A stretch of 64,000 bases of DNA from Heterohyrax brucei (lineage: Eukaryota; Chordata; Mammalia; Hyracoidea; Procaviidae). Positions 23,401 through 35,849 of this stretch are shown piece after piece; the stretch's first letter is position 1; the number at the start of each line of letters is the position of its first letter. A model generated the notes under the pieces. The model had not been told where the DNA came from, made no database searches, and was given only the letters and a program-made list of their open reading frames with translations. The DNA lies in NCBI GenBank assembly GCA_028571685.1, contig CM053148.1, positions 83,722,001 to 83,786,000 on the forward strand. Reading direction: 5' to 3'. The translations under genes were made by a program, and so were the position numbers.

Positions 23401-23588
23401 ATTCACCACAAGGTGACACCCTTGTATGGGCAGGGAAAGCAGCCTGGGAAAGCTGAGAGCTCAAAACTGGAGTTACATTTCCTTGAAAGAAACAATATCC
23501 TTTAAAGGAGGAGGCAATTGAAGGCATAGAGCCTGTCATCAAACAGTTTCAAAAGTAGAAACTGATTCTGCCATGCTGGTCACCTTAT
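20460..23588 (+). mobile_element. ERV internal region in copy C: leader, gag, protease and start of pol, broken
   Basis: Directly after the LTR a TGGCAATGG run is a candidate primer-binding site (tRNA not assigned), then a leader of about 1.2 kb. A proline-rich gag stretch follows (about 21740-21900), then gammaretrovirus-like capsid text (about 22000-22420, including LNWRNSNP), and one CCHC zinc knuckle (Cys-X2-Cys-X4-His-X4-Cys) at about 22845-22890. A protease-like LVDPKA near 23055-23075 and the first residues of reverse transcriptase near 23570 complete it. Frames are broken by many stops. The element ends abruptly where an RTE begins, so most of pol, env and the 3' LTR are missing. Confidence 0.78.
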
Positions 23589-23589
23589 A

Positions 23590-24855
23590 AAACACCCATC
23601 CTCCCAGTAAAGAAGGCTTGGTCTTGGATCTTCTTCAGCAAGTGTGTCAGGTGCTCTTCACTTCCAGCAAGCTAGGTTGTGCCATCTGCGTAAGGCGGGT
23701 TGTTAATAAATCTTCCTCCAAACTTGATGCCTTCTTCATGTAGTCCAGATTTTTGGATTATCTGCTAAACATACAGAAAGGATACCACCCTGATGCACAC
23801 TTTCCCTGACTGTAAAACATACAGTGGCCACTTACACTGGTTGCAAGATTGCCTCTTGATCCATGGATAGATCCTTAAGAGCACAACTTTTGCATTCCAA
23901 TCACCAGTAATTATCAACACAGCCTGACTGCACGTTCCGTCAGTTTGGGGCTGTAGAAGCTGTTAGAAATCTTCAATTACTTCATCTTTGACCATGGTTG
24001 TGTAAATTTGAGTAACAGTCACATTAATTGGCCTTTTTTTGTAGACATATGGATATTACCCTATGACTGACAGCATTATACCTTAGGACAGACCTTGAAA
24101 TGTTCTTTTTGATGACGAATACACCATTTCTCTGTAAGTTTTCATTCCTGGCATAGTAGACTGTGTGATTGTCTGATTCAAACCGTCCAATACTGATCCA
24201 TTTGGGCTCACTAATGCTTAGGATATTGATGTTTATGCATTCCATTTCATTTTTTACTATTTCCAATTTTCCTAGCTTCATACTTCATATGGAAAATTTG
24301 GTGGCGTAGTTGGTAAATGCTACGGCTGATAACCTTTTGAAATCCGCCAGCTACTCCTTGGCAACTCTATGGTGGCAGTTCTACTCTGTCTGATAGAGTC
24401 ACTATGAGTTGGCATTGACTCAGCGGCACTAATTTTTTTTTTTTTTATTATATTTCACACATTCCATGTTCTCATAATTAATGGATGTTTGCAGCTGTTT
24501 CTTCTTTTTTTGAGTTGTGCCAAGCCAGCAAATGAAGGTCTTGAAGGCTTTACTCCATTCACATCATTAAAGTTGACTCTACTTTGAGGAGATAGCTCTT
24601 TCCCGTCATCTTCTGAGTGCCTTCCAAACTGGGGTGTTCCTTTTCCGGCACTGTAGCCTGCAGTATTCCACTGCTATCCTTAAGATTTTGCTGGCTAATT
24701 CTCTTCAGAATTAGAAACTGCCAGGTCCTTCTTTCTCAACTGACTTAGTCAGGAAGCTCAGCCGAAACCTGTCCACCATGAGTGACCTTGCTGGTATCTG
24801 AATGCTAGTGGCACGGCTTCGAGCATCACAGTATGACAAACTTATAGACAAATGC
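23590..24855 (-). mobile_element. RTE (BovB-type) LINE with AfroSINE insertion
   Basis: Minus-strand RTE in two parts, 23590-24290 and 24445-24855, split by an AfroSINE. The frame at 24024-24281 on the minus strand has endonuclease-like text (ISEPKWISIGRF). The 5' end reaches the family's 'aagctcagccgaaacctgtcc' block near 24755. With the following SINEs it occupies the place where exon 7 of copy C should be. Confidence 0.82.
24292..24435 (+). mobile_element. AfroSINE inside the RTE
   Basis: 'aaatttggtggcgtagttgg', 'cagctactccttggcaactctatgg' and 'ctatgagttggcattgactcagcggca' identify it. A poly-T-rich stretch follows. Nested insertion, so younger than the RTE. Confidence 0.88.
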
Positions 24856-24867
24856 GGGTTCACCATT

Positions 24868-25175
24868 GATAAACCCACTGCCATTGAGTTGATGCCAACT
24901 AATAGAGATCCTACAGGACAGGGTAGGACTGTCCCATAGCGTTTCCAAGGAGCACCTGGAGGATCTGAACTGCTGATCTTTTGATTAGCATCTGTAGCAC
25001 TTAACCGTTATGCCCCCATAAGAAACTCTGGTAGCTTAGAGGTTACCTGTTACAGCTGCTAACCAAAAGATTGGTAGTGCAAATCCACAGGGTGCTTCTT
25101 GGAAACTCTGTGGGGCAGTTCTACCTTATCCTATATAAGTGCTGTAAATTGGCATTGATTCGACTGCAACCGGCT
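24868..25175. mobile_element. Two AfroSINEs, tail-to-head in opposite orientation
   Basis: 24868-25012 is reverse ('gttgatgccaactaatagagatcctacagg', 'aggagcacctgga') and 25014-25175 is forward ('gctaaccaaaagattggtagtgc', 'tgaattggcattgattcgactg'-like end). Together they form an imperfect inverted pair. Confidence 0.85.
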
Positions 25176-25189
25176 CCACCTTTGATAGG

Positions 25190-25870
25190 CTTTCTTTAAT
25201 TTGCTTGTGACCAGTGTTTGATTTCAAATTAGCTACTGACTACTTTGATTTGATGGTGATTTCACTTATGAAAGAAGCTTCAATCAATTCGCCACTTGTG
25301 ATTTTTCCAACAGCCTATTAATGTTATTGTATGCAAAGAAAAGGAGCCCTGATGCCATAACAGTTAAGCTCTCAACTGCTAACCAAAAGTTGTAGGTTCA
25401 TAAATGCCCAGCAGCTCCACTGGAGAAAGACATGGCAATCTGCTATGTAAAGATGACAGCTGAGATGATGCTGTGAGATACTTCTACTCCATCACATGGG
25501 GCTGCTGTGAGCTGGCGTCAACTTGGTGGCACATAACAACAGTACTGAAAGATAAGCCCTTTGAAAAATTAAGCATTTCTCTGTACAGTTAGGTTTCATC
25601 TATGGCTCATGGCTAGATAAATTATGTATTAACACTGTAGCCAATGCTTCTGAAAAATAGTGTAAACATAGTTCAAAGAAGTTGCTACTGGGTGACTAGC
25701 AGTAATATGTGCAAATGGACTTACCAAAATTGATATCTGAGTGCTGATGCTTATTATGTTTGAAGACATCTATAAAATAGTACAAGTGTCATATCTTTGT
25801 TGTTTTATTAGGACAAGGGCTTAAATTTGACTTTGAAAAAGAAAGTGTAATTTAATCTGATAGACATGAT
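25190..25870 (+). repeat. Intron 7 segment of copy C duplicated at 47990-48660
   Basis: Collinear with copy D downstream of exon 7, including a shared AfroSINE (25346-25548 here, 48153-48357 in D) of the longer subtype with 'ctggagaaagacatggca'. It shows that copies C and D were duplicated with their intron 7 and that exon 7 of C was lost between 23588 and 25190. Confidence 0.78.
25346..25548 (+). mobile_element. AfroSINE in intron 7 of copy C
   Basis: Forward AfroSINE, long subtype ('ggagccctgatgccataacagttaag', 'gagaaagacatggcaatctgc', 'cgtcaacttggtggcacata'). Shared with copy D. Confidence 0.88.
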
Positions 25871-25984
25871 CACTTGTCCTTAGAACTATGGCCTGTGAAA
25901 ATATTGCAGATTTGAAGGTCCAGCATTCGAGCAGTGATATAATACGCACCTACTGTGGCCTGGTATGCAGCCCTGGTACACAGT

Positions 25985-26125
25985 GGGTAGTAGCTCAGCT
26001 GCTAAGCGAAGGTGAACATTTTGTATCTACCAGGCTCTCCTTAGACTCTCTGTAGGGCAGTTCTCCTCTGTACTATAAGAACACTGTCAGTTGGAGTTGA
26101 CTTTGTGACAACTGGTTCATTGCCT
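25985..26125 (+). mobile_element. AfroSINE upstream of exon 8 of copy C
   Basis: Diverged forward AfroSINE ('tagctcagctgctaagcgaagg', 'gtcagttggagttgactttgtgaca'). Confidence 0.75.
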
Positions 26126-26687
26126 GGTATCATTGTAGACACTGAGGATACACCAGTAGATAAAGTGAACAGCACATCTGCTTTCCCTGACGTTAGCTAA
26201 AGGGGAGACAAAGTCAGCATACGAACAATAAAACAAGGGTATGTTTTTATAGATGTCTAGGGACTATGAGTCCATGTGTGGTACATGTGGTTCATTCATA
26301 TGTTTACAAATTGGAAGACTGAAAGTTCAAGACATCCTGAGGTGCCTTGAAAGAAAGATCTTGCAGTCCACATCCCTCAAACCAGCCATTGCAGACCCTA
26401 AAAGAGCGCAGCTCTGCTTTGACACACATGGTGTCATCATGAGACGTAAGCAACCCAGTGGCAAGTGGTGATGGTGGTTAAGTGCTGTAGTCTCAGTGTA
26501 AGCAAGGAGAGAAGGTAATACGTGGAGGGCACTCTGTTTGAATTAGGATAGTCAGGAAAGCAGACCTTAGTATCTCCTCTACCCGATTGCTACCACCGCC
26601 TCTAAGGCTAATAAAGTCCTCTGTTGGTGTCTGGTCAATTTTCTGCTTTGTTGATTTATAACACAGGGTGCATGTTGTCTTTTCCAG

Positions 26688-26824
26688 GTTATGGACAGTA
26701 TTCCATGTGCCCAAACTATACCTCTGTCTGTGTGCAAGGACACTATAAAAGCTGGCTGCAATCTTATTATGCACTCTGGAAACCAATTTGGCAAGTGTGG
26801 TATCCGTGGAGAAAATGGTTCAAA
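26688..26824 (+). pseudogene. ADAMTS1-like: Copy C exon 8 relic (Cys-rich domain)
   Basis: Acceptor TTTTCCAG and donor GTAAGT are intact. Pieces in different frames read YTSVCVQG, KAGCNLIMHS and FGKCG.RGENGS, matching the ADAMTS1 Cys-rich segment that follows exon 7. Small indels break the frame, and the last Cys pair is altered. It starts in phase 0, so it cannot follow exon 6 (phase 1) without a frameshift. Relic, not expected to be translated. Confidence 0.78.
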
Positions 26825-26994
26825 GTAAGTTTAAAAATGATGTGTCTTCTAATTACCTTATAGCTGAGACGTAACTTGTTTAAAAGTCTGGTAAAACATG
26901 TAACAATTACCAATGATTAACTTGTCTTCAACTGAAGTCAAGGAATCAACTTGTAAACAAGAGCTCATCGTGTCTGGTTTTCCTCACTTGCAGA

Positions 26995-27675
26995 CCTGCT
27001 TATCAAGACATGGATATCTGTTTCTACTGGAGCCACAAACGTTGAAGTGAAACAGCAGAGTGAGAGGGTATCCGGAAATAGTGGAACCTTTCTTGCCATC
27101 AAAGCTGCCAATGGCACATATATTCTTAATGGTAACTTCACCTCATCTGCTTTAGAATAAGGTATCATGGACAAAAGTAATGTCTTGAGGTACAGTGGTT
27201 CCAAGGCAGCACTGGAAAGAATTGTCAGGTTTAGCCCACTCAGAGAACCCTTAATCATCCAGGTCCTTAAGCCAGACAATCCTCTTCCACCTAAAATTCA
27301 ATACACTTATTTTGTGAAGAAGGAATCTTCCAGTTTTATCGTATACTCAGGACGGGTCATTAAAGAACAGGGCAAGTGTTGAAGTTATGTGGATCTGATG
27401 GTAGCAGAAATGAATGGAATGTAGAGATATCAACAGGCAGCATGCTTCAGACTGTGTCAAGGAAGTGAAGCCATCTAGCACCTGGCCTCTGGAAGAAGTG
27501 AGCCGTACTCAAGTCAGCTCAAATAGCAGTTACCATGTTCTAATACTCCTGTGTAGGGTTTCAAAAAGAGAATCCTTGAGTTTCTTTCCTGTGATGGGGG
27601 ATTTTGGTCCACATGAGCTGTGATCTTTTGAATAAACCTAAGCATTACATCAAGTTTTGTACAACGGTGGAATGA
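26995..27675 (+). pseudogene. ADAMTS1-like: Copy C exon 9 relic (spacer and C-terminal TSP1 region)
   Basis: After an acceptor CTTGCAG, frames read [30 protein letters not shown], then a TAA at about 27158, then [29 protein letters not shown], then a TGA near 27380, ECRDINRQHASDCVKEVKPSS, and finally SCDLLNKPKHYIKFC with a TGA near 27673 at the expected protein end. Order and content match the ADAMTS1 spacer and the two C-terminal TSP1 repeats, though most of the latter is lost. Several stops and shifts make it non-coding in its full form. Confidence 0.85.
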
Positions 27676-28754
27676 GATTAAGAGGCTCATTTATGAGGGG
27701 GAAGCAAAGTGCAGATGGTTTAGTGCACTGAGATTAAGAAGCTTGAAGTACTCATCACACCTTGCAACTCAGTGATGAGGAGTGTCAATGAAATGGGAGC
27801 TTGGAAATAGATGGAAAAGACATTAGATCATATGAATATTCTGCCACTGACAAATTTCACAGGGTAATTAATGAGAGTTTTTAGATGACAAAGCCATGGG
27901 GTGGTGTTATTATTTCTTACGCCTCTAACAAGTTTTTTTTTTTTTTTTTTAAGGCTTGGGGCAGGAAGAAAAGGTTGCCAGTTTAATAAAGACTACAACC
28001 ACTGTTTCCTGGTACTAATTATGCCCTTTGTATGGTGGAGGGGTTGGAAGAAAAATGGGAGAAAGATGAGATTTTGAGTGGCAAACATGGCTTTGCTTTA
28101 CCCCTCTAACCATGGGGAAGAAAAGAGTACAGATAGGATCTTGAGCCATCCTGGTATTTGTCTTTAATGGTTTCATAGAATACTGACATCCTAGTTCCTT
28201 CCAGGAACTAAGAGTCCAGATTGTCCAGCCTGAGACAGGCTCAGCATACTGAAAACAGCTCCAGTGGTCCATCTTTACCTGCTTGTATCATGTTCAGCTC
28301 GACCTGTGTAATTAATTTTGATGAAGAAATCATGACATGTAGTTTGTAAGAATGAGTTAGATATTCAGAGGCAGAAAGTGAGCAGTGACATATCAGATGC
28401 TGGAAAAACCAGAGGCATGGTATCTTCAGTCCTTCCTGGCTTTCTTCTCTCTCTACACCAGCATGTTTTAGGAATGTACATGTAAAGAAATCACGTGTCT
28501 TCAGAAAGTTAGATCATACAAAAAGAAAATAATGTTGTAACAAGAATGCAGTGTATAGAGCTGCTCCAGTGTGTATAGGGGCATTGACACCATTTGTTTC
28601 ATAATGTGGAGAGCACTGAGGCATAGGAAGTCCATCCCCAGTAACTGTTTCAACAACCCTGGTGAAAGTCTTTTAAGCTCTTCATCTATGATAGACAGCA
28701 TGTCGTCTTCCATATGTATACAAAAGAATATGATAGTGTAATTTATATGTACTT
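27676..28754 (+). other. Sequence downstream of copy C, possible old 3' UTR
   Basis: No frame of note. A T-rich run (27931-27952) and AATAAA at 27985-27990 could mark the original polyadenylation site of the full-length gene, about 0.3 kb past the old stop. Beyond 28000 nothing is assignable. A scrap of AfroSINE tail ('aatcgactcgatggcagtgg') lies near 28765. Confidence 0.4.
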
Positions 28755-28784
28755 TAGCAGTCTTGAATCGACTCGATGGCAGTG

Positions 28785-29180
28785 GTTTTTTTGGGGATGC
28801 AGTTAGCAGCCTTGATGTCTTTCTCTTAGAAGAACTATAGTGCATTCTACTTTTCATTTACTAATGGATGTTTACAATTCCTCTTTCTCATCACAGTCAT
28901 GTCACATAAACAAACGCCCACCCCAAAAGTGTTGTTCCATCCACATCATTAAGGTCACTTTTCTTTGATAAAGTAGCTCTTCTTCAGTAGTGTTTTGATT
29001 GCATTTCTGTCTTAGAGACTCATATTCCCCTAGTATAACACACAATGTTCTATTGCTACTAATAAGGATTTTACTAGCCAGTTTATGTGCGTTTATTAAC
29101 ATATTCAAGCATTTTCTAACACTTCGTTCCCAGAAGAGTTTTCATACATTAGAAATATTCAAAGCACAAGTTATCAGAAA
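28785..29180 (-). mobile_element. RTE LINE 5' portion
   Basis: 'ctaatggatgtttacaattcc', 'ccatccacatcattaaggtcac' and 'ctaataaggattttactagcca' match the RTE block at 49255-49500. Minus strand. Confidence 0.75.
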
Positions 29181-29189
29181 CACTTGCTG

Positions 29190-29570
29190 TGACTTGACAT
29201 ATTGGTTACCTATTGCTGCAAGCTAGCCACCCCATAGCAGAGTGGCTTACAACAATAGCAATTGCTTACATATTAACACATTTGCAGTTTGGACACTGCT
29301 TAGTGGGAAAGGCTTTGTCTCAGCTCCGTGAAGCTTCAGCTAAAACAACTGAAAATAGAGTTGGAGGAGATACACCCAAGAGAGCTCACCCACATGACTG
29401 ACAAGTTGATGACAGCCTTCAGTTTATCTGAAGCTATGGTCAGGAGCCTTGGTTCCTTTCCATATAGACCTCTCCATCTGAGTCTTTCTCTAAGCTACTT
29501 GACTTCCTTACTACATAATAGCTGGATTTCAAAAATGATAGTCCCAACAAAATGCTTTTCATAACTTGAC
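29190..29570 (+). repeat. MER-like interspersed repeat, duplicated at 49590-49870
   Basis: Starts 'tattggttacctattgctgcaa', the edge of a common ancient mammalian repeat (family not assigned), and contains 'cacatgactgacaagttgatgacag'. The same element follows copy D, confirming that the two regions are duplicates. 29570-30180 holds nothing I can assign. Confidence 0.65.
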
Positions 29571-30179
29571 CCCGGAAATCGTGTGGAATCACTTCTACCG
29601 CACACTCATAAATTTGTCTGATTGAGACTAGGAGTGCTTAACCCTTACTTCTCAGTGGGAAGAGTGCCAACATCACATTGTTATTAGAACATGTGAGATG
29701 GGAAACACAGTCATTTGGGAGAAAATAATATTCCACATGAGAAACGATTCATAAATTTATGATTCTGAATAAATACATGTGAGTATGCTAAAATTTTACT
29801 CCAAGGAAACTTGAGATCAATTTATTTGATTCTCCCCCTGCTTCACTTGTTCCATTGTGGGCCTCCAATACTGTGATTGCACATTCTAGAAGTTTCATCA
29901 TCTTTTCTCCTGCAAAGAGCCTCTAATAAACATGGGTTATGGTGCCATGATATCCATCATTCGTGTATACAACACGGATATTTATCCTGAATTTTACACT
30001 TGCTGTAATATTTTAATCCTTGTACAAAACTGATGAGTAGCTTATAGTTACTACTTTTTAAAGGAGAAATTTTAGAAGCAAATAAAATCATGATACTCGT
30101 TGTTAGGTTCTCTTGAGTTCATACTGGCCCTAAGTGCAGTGGAACGAAAGATATCCTGGTCCTATGCCATCTTAGTGAT

Positions 30180-31210
30180 CCTTGCTATATTGGAGTCTAT
30201 TGTTGCTGCTGCTGTGTGAGTTCATTTCATGGAGAGTCTTCCTCTTTTCCATTGACCCTTTCTACTTTACCAAACATGATGTCCTTTCTCTGAGACTGAT
30301 CCTTCTAGAAAACATGTACAAAGTCTGTAAGACGAAGTCTTGACAACTTTGCATCTGAGGATCATACTGGCTGTTCTTCCAACTAAGATTTGTTTGTTCT
30401 TATGACAGTCCACACGATATCAGTATTTTTCACCAGCACCACAATTCAAAGGCTTTGTAATTCTTTGGTATTTCTCATTCATTATCCAGCTTTTGCACGT
30501 ATACGAGGTAATTCAAAATACCACAGCCTTCAGTATGAATTTCACCTCACCATCAAGAAAACAAATCCTCACAACTGGACTAGTAAGCAACTTCATGATA
30601 GATGAAAAAAGACTGAGATTGTCCAAGGATTTCACTTTACTTCATTCCACAATCAACACCCATGGAAGTAGCAGTCAAGACATCAGACGACAGACTGTAT
30701 TGGGAAAAGCTGCTGAAAAAGACCAGTTTAAAATGTTGTAAAATAAAGATATCACCTTGAAACCTAAGGTGAGCCCGACCCAAGCCACGGTACATTCAGT
30801 AGGTTCATATGTGTGCAAAAGGCTGGACAACAAAGAAGGAAGACAGAAGAAGAGTGATGCCTTTGAATTGTGGTGATGGAGGAGAACATTCAACATACCA
30901 CAGACTGCCAAAACAACTTACAAATCTGTTTGAAGAGGTACAGCCAGAGTGTTCCTTGGAAGTAAGGATGGCATGAATGCATCTTACACACACTGAACAT
31001 GTTGCACAGAGGGATCAGTTCCTGGAGAAGGATATCAAGCCAAACAGAGAGTCAGCGGAAAATAGAAGGACCTTCAAGGAGATGGACTGACACAGTGGCT
31101 ATAACAATGGAATTAAGCGAGTAAAAGAATAAAGCAATTACGGGCATGGTACAGGACTGGGCAGTATTTTATTCTGTTGTGCACAGATGTGTTATGAGTC
31201 CAAAGTGATT
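30180..31210. mobile_element. Two RTE 3' ends in opposite orientation
   Basis: 30180-30510 reads as minus-strand RTE ('gttgctgctgctgtg', 'caccagcaccacaattcaaaggc'). From about 30512 to 31210 the plus strand carries the same part of the element ('acttcattccacaatcaacacc', 'cacagagggatcagttcctgg', 'gactgggcagtattttattctgttg'). 31210-32095 is AT-rich and unassigned. Confidence 0.78.
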
Positions 31211-32099
31211 CAACATCAGCTAACAACAACAACATGTACAAATTGATTTTGCTCAAGTAATTCAAAAATATTTTACACTTTTTTCCTTGGATTTTCCAAT
31301 GTTTGAATTTCTTTTCCATTGGATTGTTCAATTAATGATGAAACATACTCTCGATTATTCTACTAGATGTTTCTAAATTCTTCTTGTTATACATGGATCT
31401 TGGACTACACTTTAATATCTTCCATAGTATAAATGAAGAAAATAAGTGTTGCATTTGTTTCTTTTACATAATAGTTTTTAAACCTTCCAAGAGTTCACAT
31501 CAAAAGATAGTAGTAAATCACTCATTGTACTTTTTTTGAAAATTCACTTAAAATTACTTTCTTTTGATAATTAATTTTTCTACAAATATGATTGAGGGCA
31601 CAATTTTGATTTTTCTGGAACATCTGTACAGTCTTTCATTAGGAATAAGTGTAGATAAAAATTAAGTAACTTTTAATGTGTCATTATTTTTTTCTCAATA
31701 GTTAAGATTGTTCTTGTTTGAGAACAGAAATATTTTCCCTCCTTGGGAATGGAAAATTCTCTTTCTCATAGCTTTTTTTCTTTGTCCTACAAGTAATAAT
31801 AATAACTAGAAAAGGGGAAAAAATGTAAGGGATCCAAAACCTTATTCCCTCTTCTTGCATCTACTCTTTTCAAAGAGAACAAATAAAGTTTAGGTAAAGA
31901 AGAAAATACTGAATACCGAAGTAACTAACATACTAAATTAAAGCCTTCTCAAGTGGTATTTTTTTATAAGACAAGTCATTCATTATACTAAATAATATGT
32001 TAATGTTTAAGGTTTATAAGTATCTATAATATTTTTTTCCAGAGGAAAAAATACATTGATAATTTATTAAATAGAAATAAAGAGCAGTTTTTTTTCTCT

Positions 32100-35000
32100 T
32101 TATTTTTTTCTTTTTTGGTCGTGATTAAGTGAAAGTATACAATCCAAATTAAATTTGTATGCCAGCCTATATGCAGCTCCTTCTGCTCTCCTTGCCTGGT
32201 GACAACACACTCTTCCTTTTCATTCTCTATACGTCACCCCCAGTTAACAATCTCCTGACCCCACATTTCCACCTTTTCCTCTCCCTTCTAGTGAGTGGCC
32301 AGTAGGACAGCACCCTATAGATACACTGAACACATTGTACACATTGTACACCTACCATATGGTCACACTGTGTCCCCAAATTCAATCCATTCCTGTCTGA
32401 ACAGTTGACTTCAGTAACGGTTTCTGGTCAAGGGCAGCAGCAGGTCTAGAGGCCGTGCTCCCAGTGGAAACTGCAGGCCACCAGACCATCAACTGCAGTC
32501 TTTCAGTGCAGTCCTTGAGGTGTACCCCTCTTTGTCCTATGTTGCCACGAGGACTCAACATTGTGTGCCACATCACGGTTGTCTTTGTTGGTGACTGGGC
32601 ACCATCTGGTTCTTCTGGTCAAATGTTGTTACAATCTCCCATTCACATGGGTCCTTCTGTCTACTGAGCTCTTTTTCTCTCTTGTCTTTGTTGTTCTTGG
32701 TGATTATCTGTTCCGGATGAGTTGAGACCATTTGGTGTACCTCGGATGACAGCTTGCTAGCTTTTAAGACCCCAGATGCTGCTCACCAATATAGGATGGA
32801 GAAGATTCTCTTAGTAATAGGCTAGTTATGCTAACTGGCCTTGATGTCCCTTGAGAGCATTGTCCCCACACCCCTGCCCCTATCCTTGCAATACTGGGTT
32901 AAGAGTAGAAGAGCTTTCAGTTTATGTCAAAGTCCAGTTAAGCTGATCTTCTTTCCACAGTATGCTGTCACTGCTTTCACCCAACCGAATTTCTACTAGC
33001 TATCTAATCCATGACCAGCTCTCTACCTCTCTCCCTTGAAGCTGTCAAAGAGTCTTTTCTTCTGACTGTGAGTCCATTTTTAAGTCCTTATAATAAAGGT
33101 CTTAGACAGTATTTGTCCTTGTGCCACTGACTGATTTCACTTAGCATAAAATCTTCCATTTGAAACCAGGTTGTGAGATGCTTCCTAAAATCGTCGTTGT
33201 TCTTTAACATTATTCCACTGAGTGTATATACCGTAGTTTGTTTATCCATTCATCTGTTGCTGAGCATCTGGATTGACTCCATGTTTTTGCTATTGTGGAC
33301 TGTGCTGCAGTAAATACTTGTGTGCATGTATCTGTTTGTGTGACTGTCCTTGATTCCGTAGGATATATTCCAAGCAGTGGGATTACTAGACCAAATGATA
33401 TATCTATTTCCAGCTTTTTAAGGAAGCATCAAATTGTTTTCCAAAGAAGTTCTACCATTTTGCAATCCCACCAGCACTGTAGGAGAGTTCCAGTCTTTCC
33501 ACAGCCTCTCCAGCATTTGTTTTTTGCTGTTTTGGGGATCATAGCTAATCTTGTTGTGGTGAAATTACCATGTCATTGTAGTTTAGATTTGGATTTCTCT
33601 AATAGCTAATGATCATGAGCATTTTCTTTTGTGTCTTTTGGCTTCCTGGATGTTGTCTGTGGTGAAGTGCTTGTCCATCTTCTTTGTCCATCACTTAGTT
33701 ACATCATTTACTGGTTTCTTGTTGATATTTTGTAGTTCCATGTAGATTATGGAGGTCAAATGTCAGTCCGACATATAGTTGTCAAACTTTTTCTCCATTA
33801 TGTAGGTGGCCTTTTAATTCTTTTAATAAAGTCTTTGAATGAGCAAAAGTGTTTGATTCTTAGTAGTTCCCATTTGTCTACTTTCTCTTCGGTTGATTAT
33901 GCTTTGTTTGTCAGATTCTGAAGTCTGTCTAAACTGTGTATTAAAACTTTCATTGTTGACTATATTTTTTTCTTGTGTGATCTTTATTGTTTTGAGTCTG
34001 ATATTTAGGTCTTTTATCCAATTTGAGCTAGTTTTTGTGCAAGGTGTGAGACATGGATTTTGTTTCAATTGTTTGCAGATGGATATCTGATTTTACGAGG
34101 ACCATTTTTTAAAGAGACTATTTTTACCCCAGTTTACAGTCTTAGGACCTTTGTTGAGTATCAGCTGTTCATAAGAGGATGGTGGCATCTCTGGGGTCTC
34201 AGCTCTGTTCCATTGGCCTATACGTCTCTTTTTGTACCAGTACCATGGTGTTTTGACTACTGTGGCAGTGTAATAATTTCTAAGGTCAAGTAGTGTGAGG
34301 ACTCCAGTTGTGTTCCTCTTCTTCAGTAGTGCTTTGCTTATCTGGTTTTTCTTCCCTTTCCAAAGTTCATGATTTGTTTCCCCATCTCATTAAAACATGT
34401 CACTGGAATGTGTATTGGGATTGCATTGTATGTGTAGACCACTTTGTGTAAAACAGACATTTTCACAATGTTAAGTCTTCTTATCCATGGGCAGAGTAGG
34501 TTTCTCAATTTATGAAAGTCTCTTTTGGTTTCTTGGAGTAAGGTCCTGTAGTTCTCTTTGTATAGGTCTCTTTTCTCTAGTTAGATTTATTGCTAGGTAT
34601 TTTATCTTCTTGGGGGCTATAGTAAATGGTATTGGTTTGGTGATTTCTTCTTTGATGATCTCTTTCCCTTTGTTGGTGTAAAGGAATCCTACTGATTTAC
34701 TTATGTTTATCTTATGTTCTGACACTTTGCTAAACTCTTCTATTAGTATGAGTAGTTTACTTACAGGTTCTTTAAGATTCTCTGCATATACAATCATGAT
34801 CTGCAAACAGGAAAATTTTTACTTTTTCTTTGCCAATGGAGATGCCCCTTATTTCTTTGTTTTGTCTTACTGCTCTGGTTAGAACTTCTAGTACAATGTT
34901 GAATACAAGTGGTGAGAGGGAGCATCTTTATCTAGTTTCTGTTCTCCAGGATAATTTTTTCAGTCTCTCCATTCAGCATAATGCAGCTGGTTAGTTTTGC

Positions 35001-35115
35001 TTTGATGCCCCTTATTGCACTGAGGAAATTCCCTTCTATTTCTATTTTGCTGAGAGTTTTTAGGATGAATTGGTATTCCCAATAGAGAATGTAGAAGTGG
35101 AGGAATTCCGTACTT
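32100..35115 (-). mobile_element. L1 LINE, 5' truncated in ORF2
   Basis: Minus strand. The 3' UTR is 32100-33200 (the reverse complement of that at 45850-46585), followed by the C-terminal end of ORF2. Reverse-strand fragments include WIKDLNIRLKTIKITQ (about 33990), ISKSVGFLYTNKGKEI (about 34680) and SAIRGIKAKLTSCIMLNGE from the reverse-transcriptase domain (about 35000). Many stops and frameshifts. It ends near 35115 next to the inverted segment 35115-35578. Confidence 0.88.
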
Positions 35116-35578
35116 ATCTGTCTTAGCTTTCTCTTCAGGACAAGCAAAACCAGACTGCTTGTAGGCATTTTCAAAAGGAAGAATTAATAAACATATGCTG
35201 TGATCATCTTCAGGGGTCAGTGATTTATATTTCTTAACTTTACTTTGGATTGGGTGTGAACATGTATGCATTTGGTAAATTTTTCAGGATTTATGTTTAT
35301 TTGTTACTTTGGGAGCCCCATTTAGTCATTTTGAATTTCTGGTCTTTATAAAATTCATGTCAAACTCTTATTTTTATAGCATTTGTTTTCCTCCTCTAAT
35401 TCATAGCTGTTTCATGTGAACATAGTGTTTTTCAAGCTGAACAGTTGCATGTCTTCTTGGACAAACTCTAATCAGGGTTATCTGTAAATGATACCTTAGG
35501 GATCCTACTTGCAGACTCAGTCTGGCTTCTTTTATGCAGTGTAAATAAATAAAACCTTAAGTGAAAGTATATGGGGAA
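35115..35578. repeat. Inverted copy of 10520-10985, abutting exon 1 of copy D
   Basis: Reverse complement of 10520-10985. Its right end lies at about 35575, exactly where recognisable exon 1 of copy D begins, so it marks a rearrangement breakpoint that removed most of exon 1 and the promoter of D. Confidence 0.75.
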
Positions 35579-35849
35579 TCACAACAGGAATGGCAACCAG
35601 AATTCCCTGGACAACCAACAAGTATCAGCCTGAAAAGAGTTTTTGATCTTCTCTTTTCATTTCCCCCTTGTCCCTATTTTTTCCATCTGAATAAGGTTGT
35701 GGGTAGGTTCCTGTTGGCTGGCATGAGTGTGTTTCTGCTGAAGATACAGAGATATGGAAGCCAGAAATTCTGTTGCAGTTTCAGGGTGGTAAACTCAAGA
35801 GCAAATTCATTAAATCCTACTAGAAAAAGTATTTCTGTTTGCTGTTTGT

